A stretch of DNA of 12,709 bases, from contig JASHTQ010000212.1 of assembly GCA_030040475.1 (NCBI GenBank), positions 1 to 12,709 on the forward strand, given 5' to 3'. This document shows positions 7,003 through 12,709 of this stretch, piece after piece (position 1 is the first letter of the stretch; each line of letters opens with the position of its first letter). The notes beneath the pieces are model-generated. The model saw nothing but the letters and a program-made list of their open reading frames with translations, ran no database searches and was not told the DNA's origin. The translations under genes and the position numbers were made by a program. This DNA is from Streptosporangiaceae bacterium. GTDB taxonomy: Bacteria > Actinomycetota > Actinomycetes > Streptosporangiales > Streptosporangiaceae.

Positions 7003-7811
7003 TAGTTACCCCGCGTTTCTTGACGGGCCACGGTGAACAGCGTGACCGCGCCGCCGCCTGTCCGGCGCGACTGCCGGGTGCCGAGCACCGTGATGAGCAT
7101 CAGGAAGAACCAGGTCACGAACAGCGCCAGCAGCGAGGCCGCAACCGAGACCTGCCCGCTGGTCTGGCTGTTGACGTAGATCCACACGGGGAAGGTCGTG
7201 TACAGGGCCAGGCTGGCCATCGTGTACTCGCCGAGCACCAGGGCCACGGTCAGTACGACGGCAGAAAGCAACGCGGTCCGCAGGTTCGGCAGGATCACCC
7301 GCAGCAGCGTGTTGATCCAGCCGGCGCCCAGCGAGTTGGACGCCTCGACGACCGTCTTCAGGTCCAGCGACCGCAGGCCTGCGTCGATCGCCCGGTAGGC
7401 GAACGGCATGGCCAGGACGACGTACTCCAGCGCCAGCAGGTACGGCGTGTTCTTCAGCGAGCCCGGCGCGATCGCCAGCACGCCCACGATCAGCACCACC
7501 GGCGGGATGACGATCGGCAGGATCGTGATTCCCTCCATCAGCCGCCTGATCCCTGGCAGCCGCAGGTGGACGTAGACGGTGGTGGGCAGCATGAGCACGA
7601 TCGTGATCACCGTCGTGATGATTGCCAGCCGCACCGACAGGCCCAGGGCCGAGGTGAACCCGGACTCGCTGACCACCGAGCCGAACGCCTTGATCCCGGC
7701 GAATCGGAACGCCACGGCCAGCGGCACGAGAAAATACACGCCGGCGAGCAGGAGGATCACCCAGCGCCAGATGGCGGCCCTGCTGACCCGGAGGGGAACT
7801 ATCGCAGCCAT
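7002..7811 (-). CDS. ABC transporter permease, second subunit (system B)
   Basis: This membrane subunit of the importer has 269 residues. Hydrophobic segments lie near residues 15-38, 58-80, 92-114, 125-145, 178-203 and 222-245. The EAA loop is VEASNSLGAG, starting at residue 155, and ends in VILP at 172-175. It aligns with the system A second permease over LPIVIPPVVLIVG, MPFAYRAIDAGLRSLD and LVLGEYTMA. The ATG at 7811 gives a 13-nt overlap with the upstream permease (ATGGCTGCGATAG), the same arrangement as in system A. The frame is open further upstream to 8123, but that part is a shadow of the first permease. Its TAA stop shares one base with the ATPase start. Confidence 0.93.
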   Translation of the reverse strand: MAAIVPLRVSRAAIWRWVILLLAGVYFLVPLAVAFRFAGIKAFGSVVSESGFTSALGLSVRLAIITTVITIVLMLPTTVYVHLRLPGIRRLMEGITILPIVIPPVVLIVGVLAIAPGSLKNTPYLLALEYVVLAMPFAYRAIDAGLRSLDLKTVVEASNSLGAGWINTLLRVILPNLRTALLSAVVLTVALVLGEYTMASLALYTTFPVWIYVNSQTSGQVSVAASLLALFVTWFFLMLITVLGTRQSRRTGGGAVTLFTVARQETRGN

Positions 7812-8767
7812 CTGGCGGCCCTGCGCTGCATCGCGACGTACAGGGTCATCGCGATCGCGATGATGACGACCATGCCCAGGCCGAGCGCCTTGCCGATGTT
7901 CTGCTGGCCGGCGATGACGTTCCCGTTCAGGAACGACCCGATCTGGATCGCGGTCAGCGGGATCGTCCCGTTGGTCAGCGCCTCGGTGGTGGCGTAGGCG
8001 GACAGCGCGCTGCCGAACAGCAGCAGCACGCAGCCCATGAACGAGGGCAGCAGCACCGGGCCGCCGACGTAGCGCCAGTACTGCCAGGTACGCGCGCCCA
8101 TGTTCTGGGCGGCTTCCCGCCATGCCGGGCGCAGCCCCTCCAGGGCCGGCAGGATGATCAGCACCATCAGCGGGACCTGGAAGTAGAAGTACACGATGAT
8201 CACGCCGCTGAGGGAGTAGAGGCTGAAACCCAAGCTGTAGATGTTGAGCCCTATGTTCGCGAGCCAGTGGGTGATCAGGCCTGAGGAGCCGGCCGAGGCG
8301 ATGAACAGGAAGGCCAGCGGCACGCCGCCGAAGTTGGCGAATACGCCGGAGGCCGTGATCGTCATCTGCCGCAGCACGTTCCCCCGCTTGGCGGTGAAGA
8401 TGGCGTACGCGATAAGCAGCCCGAAGATCGCGGGCAGGATCGAGGTGAACACCGACAAGATGATGCTTTGCCAGAATCCGTGCAGGTAGATGCCGTGCGT
8501 CGCGGCCTTGATGTTGCCGAGCGTGAAGCCGCCGCTGTCACTGCGGAAGGCGCCGATCGCGACCGCGACCATCGGCAGCAGCAGGCCGAGCGTCACGTAC
8601 GCCCCGAAGGGCACGACTCCTGCAATCCGGCGCAGCCAGCGCAGGATGCCTGGCAGGCTCTGCCCGGCCGGCTGGCCAGGCGCGGCGGCAGCGGGACCCG
8701 GGCCCGGGCCGGGGCCGGGAGCCCCGGGATCCGCAAGGGATCCCGGGGCCGTTACGGTCTGATCCAC
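7799..8767 (-). CDS. ABC transporter permease, first subunit (system B)
   Basis: This permease subunit has 322 residues. It is about 35 residues longer than its system A counterpart, mainly because of a low-complexity Pro/Gly/Ala tail (PGAPGPGPGPGP near residues 14-25) before the first helix. Hydrophobic segments lie near 48-70, 100-123, 138-160, 184-207, 238-260 and 295-313. The EAA loop is WREAAQNMG, starting at residue 216, followed by WQYWRYVGGPVLLP as in system A. The GTG start lies 2 nt after the binding-protein stop (TAG-CG-GTG), so translation is probably coupled. No later start would keep the first helix intact. A 12-bp perfect inverted repeat lies within codons 7-16. Confidence 0.92.
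   Translation of the reverse strand: MDQTVTAPGSLADPGAPGPGPGPGPAAAAPGQPAGQSLPGILRWLRRIAGVVPFGAYVTLGLLLPMVAVAIGAFRSDSGGFTLGNIKAATHGIYLHGFWQSIILSVFTSILPAIFGLLIAYAIFTAKRGNVLRQMTITASGVFANFGGVPLAFLFIASAGSSGLITHWLANIGLNIYSLGFSLYSLSGVIIVYFYFQVPLMVLIILPALEGLRPAWREAAQNMGARTWQYWRYVGGPVLLPSFMGCVLLLFGSALSAYATTEALTNGTIPLTAIQIGSFLNGNVIAGQQNIGKALGLGMVVIIAIAMTLYVAMQRRAARWLR
8721..8749 (-). promoter_or_regulatory. Strong hairpin inside the 5' end of the system B permease gene
   Basis: Positions 8721-8732 (GCCCCGGGATCC) are perfectly complementary to 8738-8749, giving a 12-bp stem with a 5-nt loop. On the transcript it spans nucleotides +19 to +47 of the permease reading frame and about 20 nt beyond the binding-protein stop. 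Further self-complementary GC (GGCCCGGGCC at 8701-8710) follows. No U-tract follows it. It occupies the same place as the hairpin at 452-507 in system A but has a different sequence. Its role in expression ratio or mRNA stability is inferred. Confidence 0.55.
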
Positions 8768-8769
8768 CG

Positions 8770-9921
8770 CTAACCGATCACGCTAGACCACTGCTGCGCG
8801 ACGACGTTCTCCGCCGCATTCTGCTGGGCCTGGGTCGGGAACGTGACGGTGCCGGCCGGAGCAGGCGGGAGCGCCTTGTAGGCGGCCTGGTTGACCGTGC
8901 CATCGGCGACCAGGGTCGGCAGCTCGATCGGCCGGGCCTCGCCCTCGAGCCAGAGGTTCTGGCCCGTGACCGAGTACAGGTATTCCTCCCAGAGCCTGGC
9001 CGCGGCCGGGTCCGGCGCGTACTTGCTGATGGCCTGGTCGTAGTAGGCGGCGTAGGTGGAGTCCGTCGGGATCACGATCTTCAGGCCGGAGACGCTGGGC
9101 CCGATCTCGGACGCCAGCAGGTAATCCCACCAGATGACGATCGGCGTCTGGCCACTCTCCATCGTCGCCGCGCTCGCGGTGACCGGCACGAAGTTGCCTA
9201 CCGAGTGCAGCTTCTTGAAGTAGGCGATACCGGGGGCGATGTTGTTCAGCGAGCCGCCATTGGCCAGCGCCGAGGCGAAGACGGCCGAGAAGGCGGCGCT
9301 CGCCTGGGTCGGGTTGCCGTTGATGGCGACCTCGTTCTTGTAGATGGGCTTGAGCAGGTCGGCGAATGAGGTCGGCGGCACCTTCACCGTCGCGGAGTTG
9401 TAGCCGATCGCGACGTACCCGCCGTAGTCGGCGTACCAGTCGCCGTTCGACGCCTTGGCGTCGGCCGGGATGTCGTTCCAGGTCGCCACCTCGTACGGGG
9501 CCCAGTCGCCCTCTTGCTGGCCCTTGACCGCGAATGCGGTGCCCACGTCGACGACGTCGGGCGCGCGGCTCTGGCCCTTGAGCTGAGCGATGGCGTTCAG
9601 CTCGTCCTGGCTCGAGCCGTCCGGGTTCGCGTCCGTGATCTTGATGCCGTACTTGGCGGTGAAGTCCTTCATGATCGTGCCGTAGTTGGCCCAGTTGGAG
9701 GGCAGCGTGATGACGTTGAGCTGACCTTCCTTCTTGGCCGCCGCGATCAGCGCGTTCATGCCGCCGCCCTGCGCGACGGAGGTAACGGTTGCCCAGTTGA
9801 CTGCGCTACCGGTGGTGCTGCCGCTGCTGCTGCTGCTCGAGCCCGAGGAACTGCATGCGGCGGTGAGCAGCAAGCTGCCGACAACCGCGGCACTTGTCGC
9901 AATCACGTGCCTTGCGCGCAC
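8770..9921 (-). CDS. ABC transporter substrate-binding lipoprotein (system B)
   Basis: This is a solute-binding lipoprotein of 383 residues that presents the ligand to the system B permeases. The N-terminus has basic residues (R2, R4), a hydrophobic core and the lipobox LTAAC with the lipidated Cys at residue 23. A Ser/Gly/Thr-rich linker (about residues 24-38) follows, usual for Gram-positive lipoproteins. The mature part has EGQLNVITLP, DANPDGSSQDELNAI and APDVVDVGTAFAV in the N-lobe, and TPIVIWWDYLL, PAAARLWEEYLYS and NLWLEGEARP in the C-lobe. These match the system A binding protein and the COG1840-like family. The GTG at 9921 is chosen because GGGAGG lies about 5 nt upstream and the signal peptide begins there; the frame is open to 10044, but an earlier start would run through the operator region. 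Ligand unknown. Confidence 0.93.
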   Translation of the reverse strand: MRARHVIATSAAVVGSLLLTAACSSSGSSSSSSGSTTGSAVNWATVTSVAQGGGMNALIAAAKKEGQLNVITLPSNWANYGTIMKDFTAKYGIKITDANPDGSSQDELNAIAQLKGQSRAPDVVDVGTAFAVKGQQEGDWAPYEVATWNDIPADAKASNGDWYADYGGYVAIGYNSATVKVPPTSFADLLKPIYKNEVAINGNPTQASAAFSAVFASALANGGSLNNIAPGIAYFKKLHSVGNFVPVTASAATMESGQTPIVIWWDYLLASEIGPSVSGLKIVIPTDSTYAAYYDQAISKYAPDPAAARLWEEYLYSVTGQNLWLEGEARPIELPTLVADGTVNQAAYKALPPAPAGTVTFPTQAQQNAAENVVAQQWSSVIG

Positions 9922-9940
9922 TATTCCCTCCCAAACCACA

Positions 9941-9959
9941 GTCCCCGGAGGCCGGGGAC
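9941..9959 (-). promoter_or_regulatory. Leader hairpin upstream of the system B binding protein
   Basis: GTCCCCGG at 9941-9948 pairs perfectly with CCGGGGAC at 9952-9959 across a 3-nt loop. It ends about 20 nt before the GTG start of the binding-protein gene and just before its ribosome-binding site. No run of T follows on the transcript strand, so it is more likely a 5' leader structure (stability or translation control) than a terminator. This is a structural observation only. Confidence 0.45.
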
Positions 9960-10008
9960 CAAGATGCCAAATCTTGGCTAGACAAGTCGAGATCTTGGCT
10001 AGCCAAGA
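9959..10008 (-). promoter_or_regulatory. Tandem palindromic operator upstream of system B
   Basis: TCTTGGCTAGCCAAGA at 9993-10008 is a perfect 16-bp palindrome. CTTGGCTAGACAAG at 9973-9986 is a near copy with one mismatched pair. Their centres are 21 bp apart, two helical turns, as expected for two repressor dimers on one face of the DNA. A third arm, CCAAGAT at 9959-9965, forms a 7-bp inverted repeat with ATCTTGG at 9971-9977. The CTAG-centred core resembles operators of HutC-type GntR regulators, but the regulator is not in this window and the assignment is inference. I could not place a convincing -10/-35 pair beside it. Confidence 0.6.
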
Positions 10009-10072
10009 CAAACGGGAGGTATCCGGGCCATGGCCGACGGGCATCCGTTGCCGGTCAGGTTGGTAACTCCTT

Positions 10073-10102
10073 GCCGGCGGCGAGGTGCCTGCGTCCGCCG
10101 GC
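10073..10102 (-). terminator. Possible terminator hairpin behind the phosphatase gene
   Basis: GCCGGCGG at 10073-10080 is perfectly complementary to CCGCCGGC at 10095-10102 with a 14-nt loop. It lies 26 nt after the phosphatase stop codon and before the system B operator. No T-run follows, so it is at best a GC-rich actinobacterial-style terminator. Confidence 0.3.
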
Positions 10103-10128
10103 CCATCATGTGGGACCGGGCGCGACGC

Positions 10129-10902
10129 CTAGGGGCGGCGGAGCTTGGCCCGCAGCAGGCGCAGGTCCTCGGCGGTGAAGCCGTGACCGGCCAGCCAGCC
10201 GCCGACTCCGCCGTACCGTGAGTCCATCTGCTCGAGGAAGGCCGCCATCGTTTCCGGCCGCACCATTTGCGAGCTGACGGGCTTGCTGTCGATGTCAGGC
10301 CCGTAGGTCCGCGAGCGGCGCAGCCGATCGACCAGGGCCTGGACGCGCTCGGCCGACGCGGCGTAGTCCCCGATCACTGCCTGCTTGTCCACGCCCACGG
10401 CGGTCAGCGCGAGTGCCACCACCACGCCTGTCCTGTCCTTGCCTGCCGCGCAGTGGACCAGCGCCGCCCCGTCGGCGCTCGCGATGTCGCGCAGCGCGCC
10501 CACCACCTGGTCGGGCCGGTCTTCGAGATAGCCCAGGTAGTGCCCGGTGACCGGATTGGCCGGGTAACGCGAGCGGTCCCTGTCGCTGTCGGCGCGCAGA
10601 GCCTCGGCCACCACGTCGGTGGCCGCCCCGACTTCCGGCAGCACCGGGTGGTGCTTGTGCCGGACGCCCGCGACGCCGTCCAGGGGCGCCGGGCCCTCCA
10701 GCTCGAGCTCGTGCGAACTGCGCAGATCGACCACGGTGGTCACGCCGAGGTGACGCGTCAGCGTGGTCACGTCCGCGGGCGACAGATTCTGCAGGTTGTC
10801 CGCGCGAAGCAGCCTGCCGCCGACGGTCAGGCCCCCGTCGTCGGTCGGCAGGCCGCCCAGGTCGCGCACGTTGACGGCCCCGTCAAGCTCGATCCATGGC
10901 AT
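10129..10902 (-). CDS. Tyrosine phosphatase, MptpB-like (Y_phosphatase3 family)
   Basis: This is a predicted protein-tyrosine (possibly dual-specificity or phosphoinositide) phosphatase of 257 residues. The catalytic P-loop HCAAGKDRTG lies at residues 150-159, with nucleophile C151 and phosphate-binding R157 in C-x5-R-T spacing. The N-terminal VNVRDLGGLP (residues 10-19) and the TTVVDLRSSHEL stretch (55-66) are hallmarks of the PF13350 family, which includes the mycobacterial secreted enzyme MptpB. No signal peptide is visible here. The ATG at 10902 is chosen because the VNVRDLGG motif follows within 10 residues and the frame upstream is only a shadow of the opposite gene; the ribosome-binding site is weak. 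It is divergent from the STAS-GAF-ANTAR gene, sharing a 139-nt gap, and lies upstream of, but probably not in, the system B operon. Confidence 0.9.
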   Translation of the reverse strand: MPWIELDGAVNVRDLGGLPTDDGGLTVGGRLLRADNLQNLSPADVTTLTRHLGVTTVVDLRSSHELELEGPAPLDGVAGVRHKHHPVLPEVGAATDVVAEALRADSDRDRSRYPANPVTGHYLGYLEDRPDQVVGALRDIASADGAALVHCAAGKDRTGVVVALALTAVGVDKQAVIGDYAASAERVQALVDRLRRSRTYGPDIDSKPVSSQMVRPETMAAFLEQMDSRYGGVGGWLAGHGFTAEDLRLLRAKLRRP

Positions 10903-10982
10903 GACATCACTGTCGCAGACGCCGGCCCGGGCGAGCAGGAGCGCCCCGGCCCCAATGAGGTGAACGGCTCGCGGACATGCGG

Positions 10983-10988
10983 CATACT
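10983..10988 (+). promoter_or_regulatory. Possible -10 box for the STAS-GAF-ANTAR gene
   Basis: CATACT at 10983-10988 differs from the TATACT-type -10 consensus in one base. It lies in the 139-nt divergent gap, 53 nt before the chosen ATG. A weak -35 candidate (TGAACG at 10961) has a 16-nt spacer. Weak support. Confidence 0.25.
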
Positions 10989-11041
10989 GGGAACGTTCAT
11001 GATGCCGCCCAGACCCCTGCGGCCAGTGAGTGGGGGTCCTC

Positions 11042-12130
11042 ATGTGCACTACCGGTCCTGCCGCGGCACCCGCCGCGATAGAGGTGACCTTCAGCGGACA
11101 GACGGCCACCGTCCTCATCAGCGGCGAGCTGGACCTGGTGACGATGGCGTTTCTCACCGAGCAGCTGAGGCTGATCGCCCAGCGCGCGCCCAGGCAGATC
11201 GTCTTCGACCTGGCGCGGGCTGGCTTCATGGACTGCGGGTCCGCGCGCCTGATCGCCGGCGTCGGCCAGCTGCTGCCCGACCGGCCGCGGCCGGTCATCA
11301 GGAACGCAAGGCGGCCTGTCCGCCGCGTTTTCGAGCTTTCCGGCCTGGACAGCCTTTGCCAGCTGGAGGATAGCTTAGGCGCAGGCCATGAACACTCCAG
11401 GAGCGTGCGGATGAGCGTCTCGGTCCACGACGTCAGGCACGCCTTGACCGAACTCGGCAGGCTGCGTTTCGGCGAGATGCGGGTCGAGGAGGCGATGCGG
11501 CAGATCGTCCATACCACGCACGCGATCTTCTCCGTCGACGGCGCCGGCCTGATGCTGGCCGATGCCGATCACCACCTGCGTAACGCCGCGGTGTCCGACG
11601 ACAGGATGGGGCATCTGGAAGAACTCCAGCTTCGGCTGCAGGAAGGGCCGTGCATCGCCGCCTTCGACGACAAGGCGCTCGTCGGCGCCGAGGATCTCAC
11701 GGCCGAGCAGCGGTGGCCACGCTTCTGCATCGAGGCCGTCGACCGCGGGGTGCGAGCGGTGCTCGCCAGCCCGATCCCGTACAACCAGGACGCGGTGGGC
11801 GTGGTGGCGGTGCTCTCCTGCGAGCGGCGCCCCTGGTCCGCCGAGGCCGAACTGGCGTTGCTCGCGTTTACCGACCTGGCCGCGCTGCTTATCGCCACCA
11901 TGATGCTGGGTGAGCAGCAGACCGAGCTCGCCGTCCAGCTGCAGGGCGCGCTGAATTCCAGGGCCATCATCGAGCAGGCGAAGGGAGTGCTCATCGGGCG
12001 GCAGGGCCTTTCCGCGCGCGCGGCCTACGAGCAGCTGCGGGCGCAGGCCAGGGCCGAGCGCCGCAAGCTGACGGCCGTCTCGGCCGAGCTGGTACGCGGC
12101 GCGGTCCGCGGCGGGACGGCGGCCGGCTGA
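11042..12130 (+). CDS. STAS-GAF-ANTAR domain regulator
   Basis: This predicted cytoplasmic signalling protein of 362 residues has three domains in order. A STAS (anti-sigma-antagonist) domain covers about residues 12-108, a GAF sensor domain about 145-290, and an ANTAR RNA-binding domain about 298-353 (ALNSRAIIEQAKGVLIGRQG, then AYEQLRAQAR). ANTAR proteins bind tandem hairpins in nascent mRNA and prevent termination, so this is probably a signal-dependent antiterminator; its targets are not visible. The STAS phosphosite region reads FMDCGSARLI where functional antagonists usually have F-x-D-S-S/T-G, so the classical phospho-serine is missing. ATG 11042 has a GGGGG stretch 5 nt upstream; GTG 11030 is an alternative. 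An internal ATG at 11411 with its own AGGAG could give a separate GAF-ANTAR protein. Confidence 0.88.
   Translation: MCTTGPAAAPAAIEVTFSGQTATVLISGELDLVTMAFLTEQLRLIAQRAPRQIVFDLARAGFMDCGSARLIAGVGQLLPDRPRPVIRNARRPVRRVFELSGLDSLCQLEDSLGAGHEHSRSVRMSVSVHDVRHALTELGRLRFGEMRVEEAMRQIVHTTHAIFSVDGAGLMLADADHHLRNAAVSDDRMGHLEELQLRLQEGPCIAAFDDKALVGAEDLTAEQRWPRFCIEAVDRGVRAVLASPIPYNQDAVGVVAVLSCERRPWSAEAELALLAFTDLAALLIATMMLGEQQTELAVQLQGALNSRAIIEQAKGVLIGRQGLSARAAYEQLRAQARAERRKLTAVSAELVRGAVRGGTAAG
11399..11413 (+). promoter_or_regulatory. Internal ribosome-binding site and start for a GAF-ANTAR product
   Basis: AGGAG at 11399-11403 is followed after 7 nt by an in-frame ATG at 11411-11413, residue 124 of the STAS-GAF-ANTAR protein and exactly at the STAS/GAF linker. 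Starting here would give a 239-residue protein, the usual size of stand-alone GAF-ANTAR regulators. The site has a better Shine-Dalgarno match than the upstream start. Use in vivo is inferred. Confidence 0.4.
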
Positions 12131-12151
12131 CCGCCGGGAGCAGCGGCCAGG

Positions 12152-12337
12152 TCAGCGGCGCCTGACCCAGGCGCTGCCGATGCCGGCCTGATGGAGAGCC
12201 AGACTGACCAGGCCGAGAAGCAGCAGGCCGGTCACGGAAAAGGCGGCATCGGTGACGGTACCGGTCGCGTTGATGACGAAGGCGATGCCGAAGATGATCG
12301 CCGCAATGATGGCAAGCATGCTGAGCCTGCTTCCCAT
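12152..12337 (-). CDS. Small two-helix membrane protein, unknown function
   Basis: The gene encodes 61 residues. Two hydrophobic helices (about residues 6-23 and 33-49) are separated by a short polar turn (NATGTVTD), and the C-terminus is basic (WVRRR). I do not recognise the family. The ATG at 12337 is chosen because GGGA lies 6 nt upstream; the frame also stays open to a TTG at 12367, which would add ten polar residues and has no clear ribosome-binding site. The frame is small and could be spurious in GC-rich DNA, but the clean two-helix pattern argues for a real gene. It is convergent with the STAS-GAF-ANTAR gene (21-nt gap between stops) and 63 nt downstream of the MetE-like gene. Confidence 0.6.
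   Translation of the reverse strand: MGSRLSMLAIIAAIIFGIAFVINATGTVTDAAFSVTGLLLLGLVSLALHQAGIGSAWVRRR
12155..12177. terminator. Possible bidirectional terminator hairpin
   Basis: Positions 12155-12164 pair with 12168-12177 (ten pairs, one of them G-T) across a 3-nt loop. The hairpin sits 25 nt beyond the stop of the STAS-GAF-ANTAR gene and over the last codons of the convergent small membrane gene. An overlapping alternative, GGTCAG at 12150-12155 with CTGACC at 12162-12167, also exists. No T-run on either side. Confidence 0.35.
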
Positions 12338-12400
12338 ATCGTGTCCCGATAATCTGATGTGCGCCAATTGCCGGACCTCGCGGGCTCCGACGGTACGGTG

Positions 12401-12709
12401 CTAGCCCCAGACATCGCTCGCGGTCTCGACGATGAGGCGGAGCTTGGCAAGCTGCTCGTCGTAGGTCACGGCGTTTCCCTCCACCGTGGAGGAGAAGCCG
12501 CATTGGCCGGAGAGGCAGATCTGGTCCAGGGGGACGTATTTGCTCGCCGCGTCGATGCGGCGCTTGAGGTCGTCCCTGGATTCGAGCTCGGGGCGCTTGG
12601 TGGTGACCAGGCCCAGGACGACCATCTTGCCCGGGGGGACGAAGCGGAGCGGCTCGAAGCCGCCGGAGCGCTCGTCGTCGTACTCCAGGAAGAAGCCGTC
12701 CACGTCCAG
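12401..12709 (-). CDS. MetE-like cobalamin-independent methionine synthase family protein, C-terminal part
   Basis: The gene runs off the right edge; 102 C-terminal residues are seen. The segment FFLEYDDERSGGFEPLRF, then VVLGLVTTKRPELESRDDLKRRI, LDQICLSGQCGFSSTVEGNAVT and LRLIVETASDVWG matches the C-terminal catalytic barrel of the MetE/COG0620 family. These enzymes transfer a methyl group from methyltetrahydrofolate (or another donor) to a thiol held on zinc. The cysteine of QCGF corresponds to the zinc ligand of the canonical PDCG motif. The QCGF(S/A)STxEGN version is typical of the shorter MetE-like paralogues, not of full-length MetE, so the exact substrate should stay open. The codon at 12701-12703 is GTG but is internal; the frame continues to the window end. 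Confidence 0.88.
   Translation of the reverse strand: MDVDGFFLEYDDERSGGFEPLRFVPPGKMVVLGLVTTKRPELESRDDLKRRIDAASKYVPLDQICLSGQCGFSSTVEGNAVTYDEQLAKLRLIVETASDVWG

Noticed and set aside
6151..7005. Plus-strand open frames opposite the system B ATPase and permeases
   Set aside because: They mirror well-conserved minus-strand genes, have biased composition typical of GC-rich antisense frames, and show no recognisable motif.
8701..8720. GC repeat encoding PGPGPGPG as a tandem repeat element
   Set aside because: It is short, imperfect low-complexity coding sequence, already described within the permease entry.
9941..9959. Leader hairpin as an intrinsic terminator
   Set aside because: No U-tract follows and the binding-protein ribosome-binding site is immediately downstream; kept only as a leader structure.
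9922..10044. Upstream extension of the system B binding protein to a start at 10044
   Set aside because: It would put about 41 residues before the signal peptide and translate through the palindromic operator and both hairpins. The GTG at 9921 has a clear GGGAGG and begins a normal lipoprotein signal.
10903..11517. Extension of the phosphatase frame to 11517
   Set aside because: It is antisense to the STAS-GAF-ANTAR gene and precedes the conserved N-terminal motif of the family; composition is not protein-like for this family.
1..12709. CRISPR arrays, defence genes, toxin-antitoxin pairs or prophage genes
   Set aside because: No regularly spaced direct repeats and no matching protein families are seen; every larger gene has a clear metabolic, transport or regulatory assignment.

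Overview
The window is GC-rich throughout, with tightly packed genes, frequent GTG starts and an ANTAR regulator. This points to a chromosomal segment of a high-GC actinomycete; I cannot name the genus. I see no tRNA, rRNA, CRISPR array, insertion sequence or phage gene.

Layout. (1) Positions 3-4949, plus strand: the 3' end of an ABC-transporter cassette (system A). It holds the C-terminus of a substrate-binding protein, two permeases, an ATPase and a translationally coupled calcineurin-like metallophosphoesterase. (2) 4966-5895, plus: a DUF5996 protein, possibly read from its own leaderless promoter. (3) 5527-9921, minus: a complete second cassette of the same type (system B), in the order binding lipoprotein, permease, permease, ATPase. 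Its ATPase frame runs on into the antisense of the DUF5996 gene. (4) 9922-10128: the leader/control region of system B, with two palindromes centred 21 bp apart and two hairpins. (5) 10129-10902, minus: an MptpB-like tyrosine phosphatase, divergent from (6) 11042-12130, plus: a STAS-GAF-ANTAR regulator. (7) 12152-12337, minus: a 61-residue two-helix membrane protein. (8) 12401 to the window end, minus: the C-terminus of a MetE-like protein.

How the genes fit together. Systems A and B are paralogous importers in inverted orientation around the phosphoesterase and DUF5996 genes. The binding proteins, both permeases and both ATPases match motif for motif. Even the 13-nt overlap between the two permease genes is kept almost base for base. 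The substrate is not certain. The family resembles the Fe(III)/2-aminoethylphosphonate/polyamine importers, and the phosphoesterase translated directly off the system A ATPase suggests a phosphorus-containing compound hydrolysed after uptake.

The most unusual signal is a strong perfect inverted repeat just inside the start of the first permease gene in both cassettes (15-bp arms in A, 12-bp arms in B). The two repeats differ in sequence, so the position and not the sequence appears conserved. A role in differential expression of binding protein versus permease is plausible. Other points of interest are the tandem operator of system B, the degenerate STAS phosphosite, and an internal ribosome-binding site that could make a GAF-ANTAR protein on its own.
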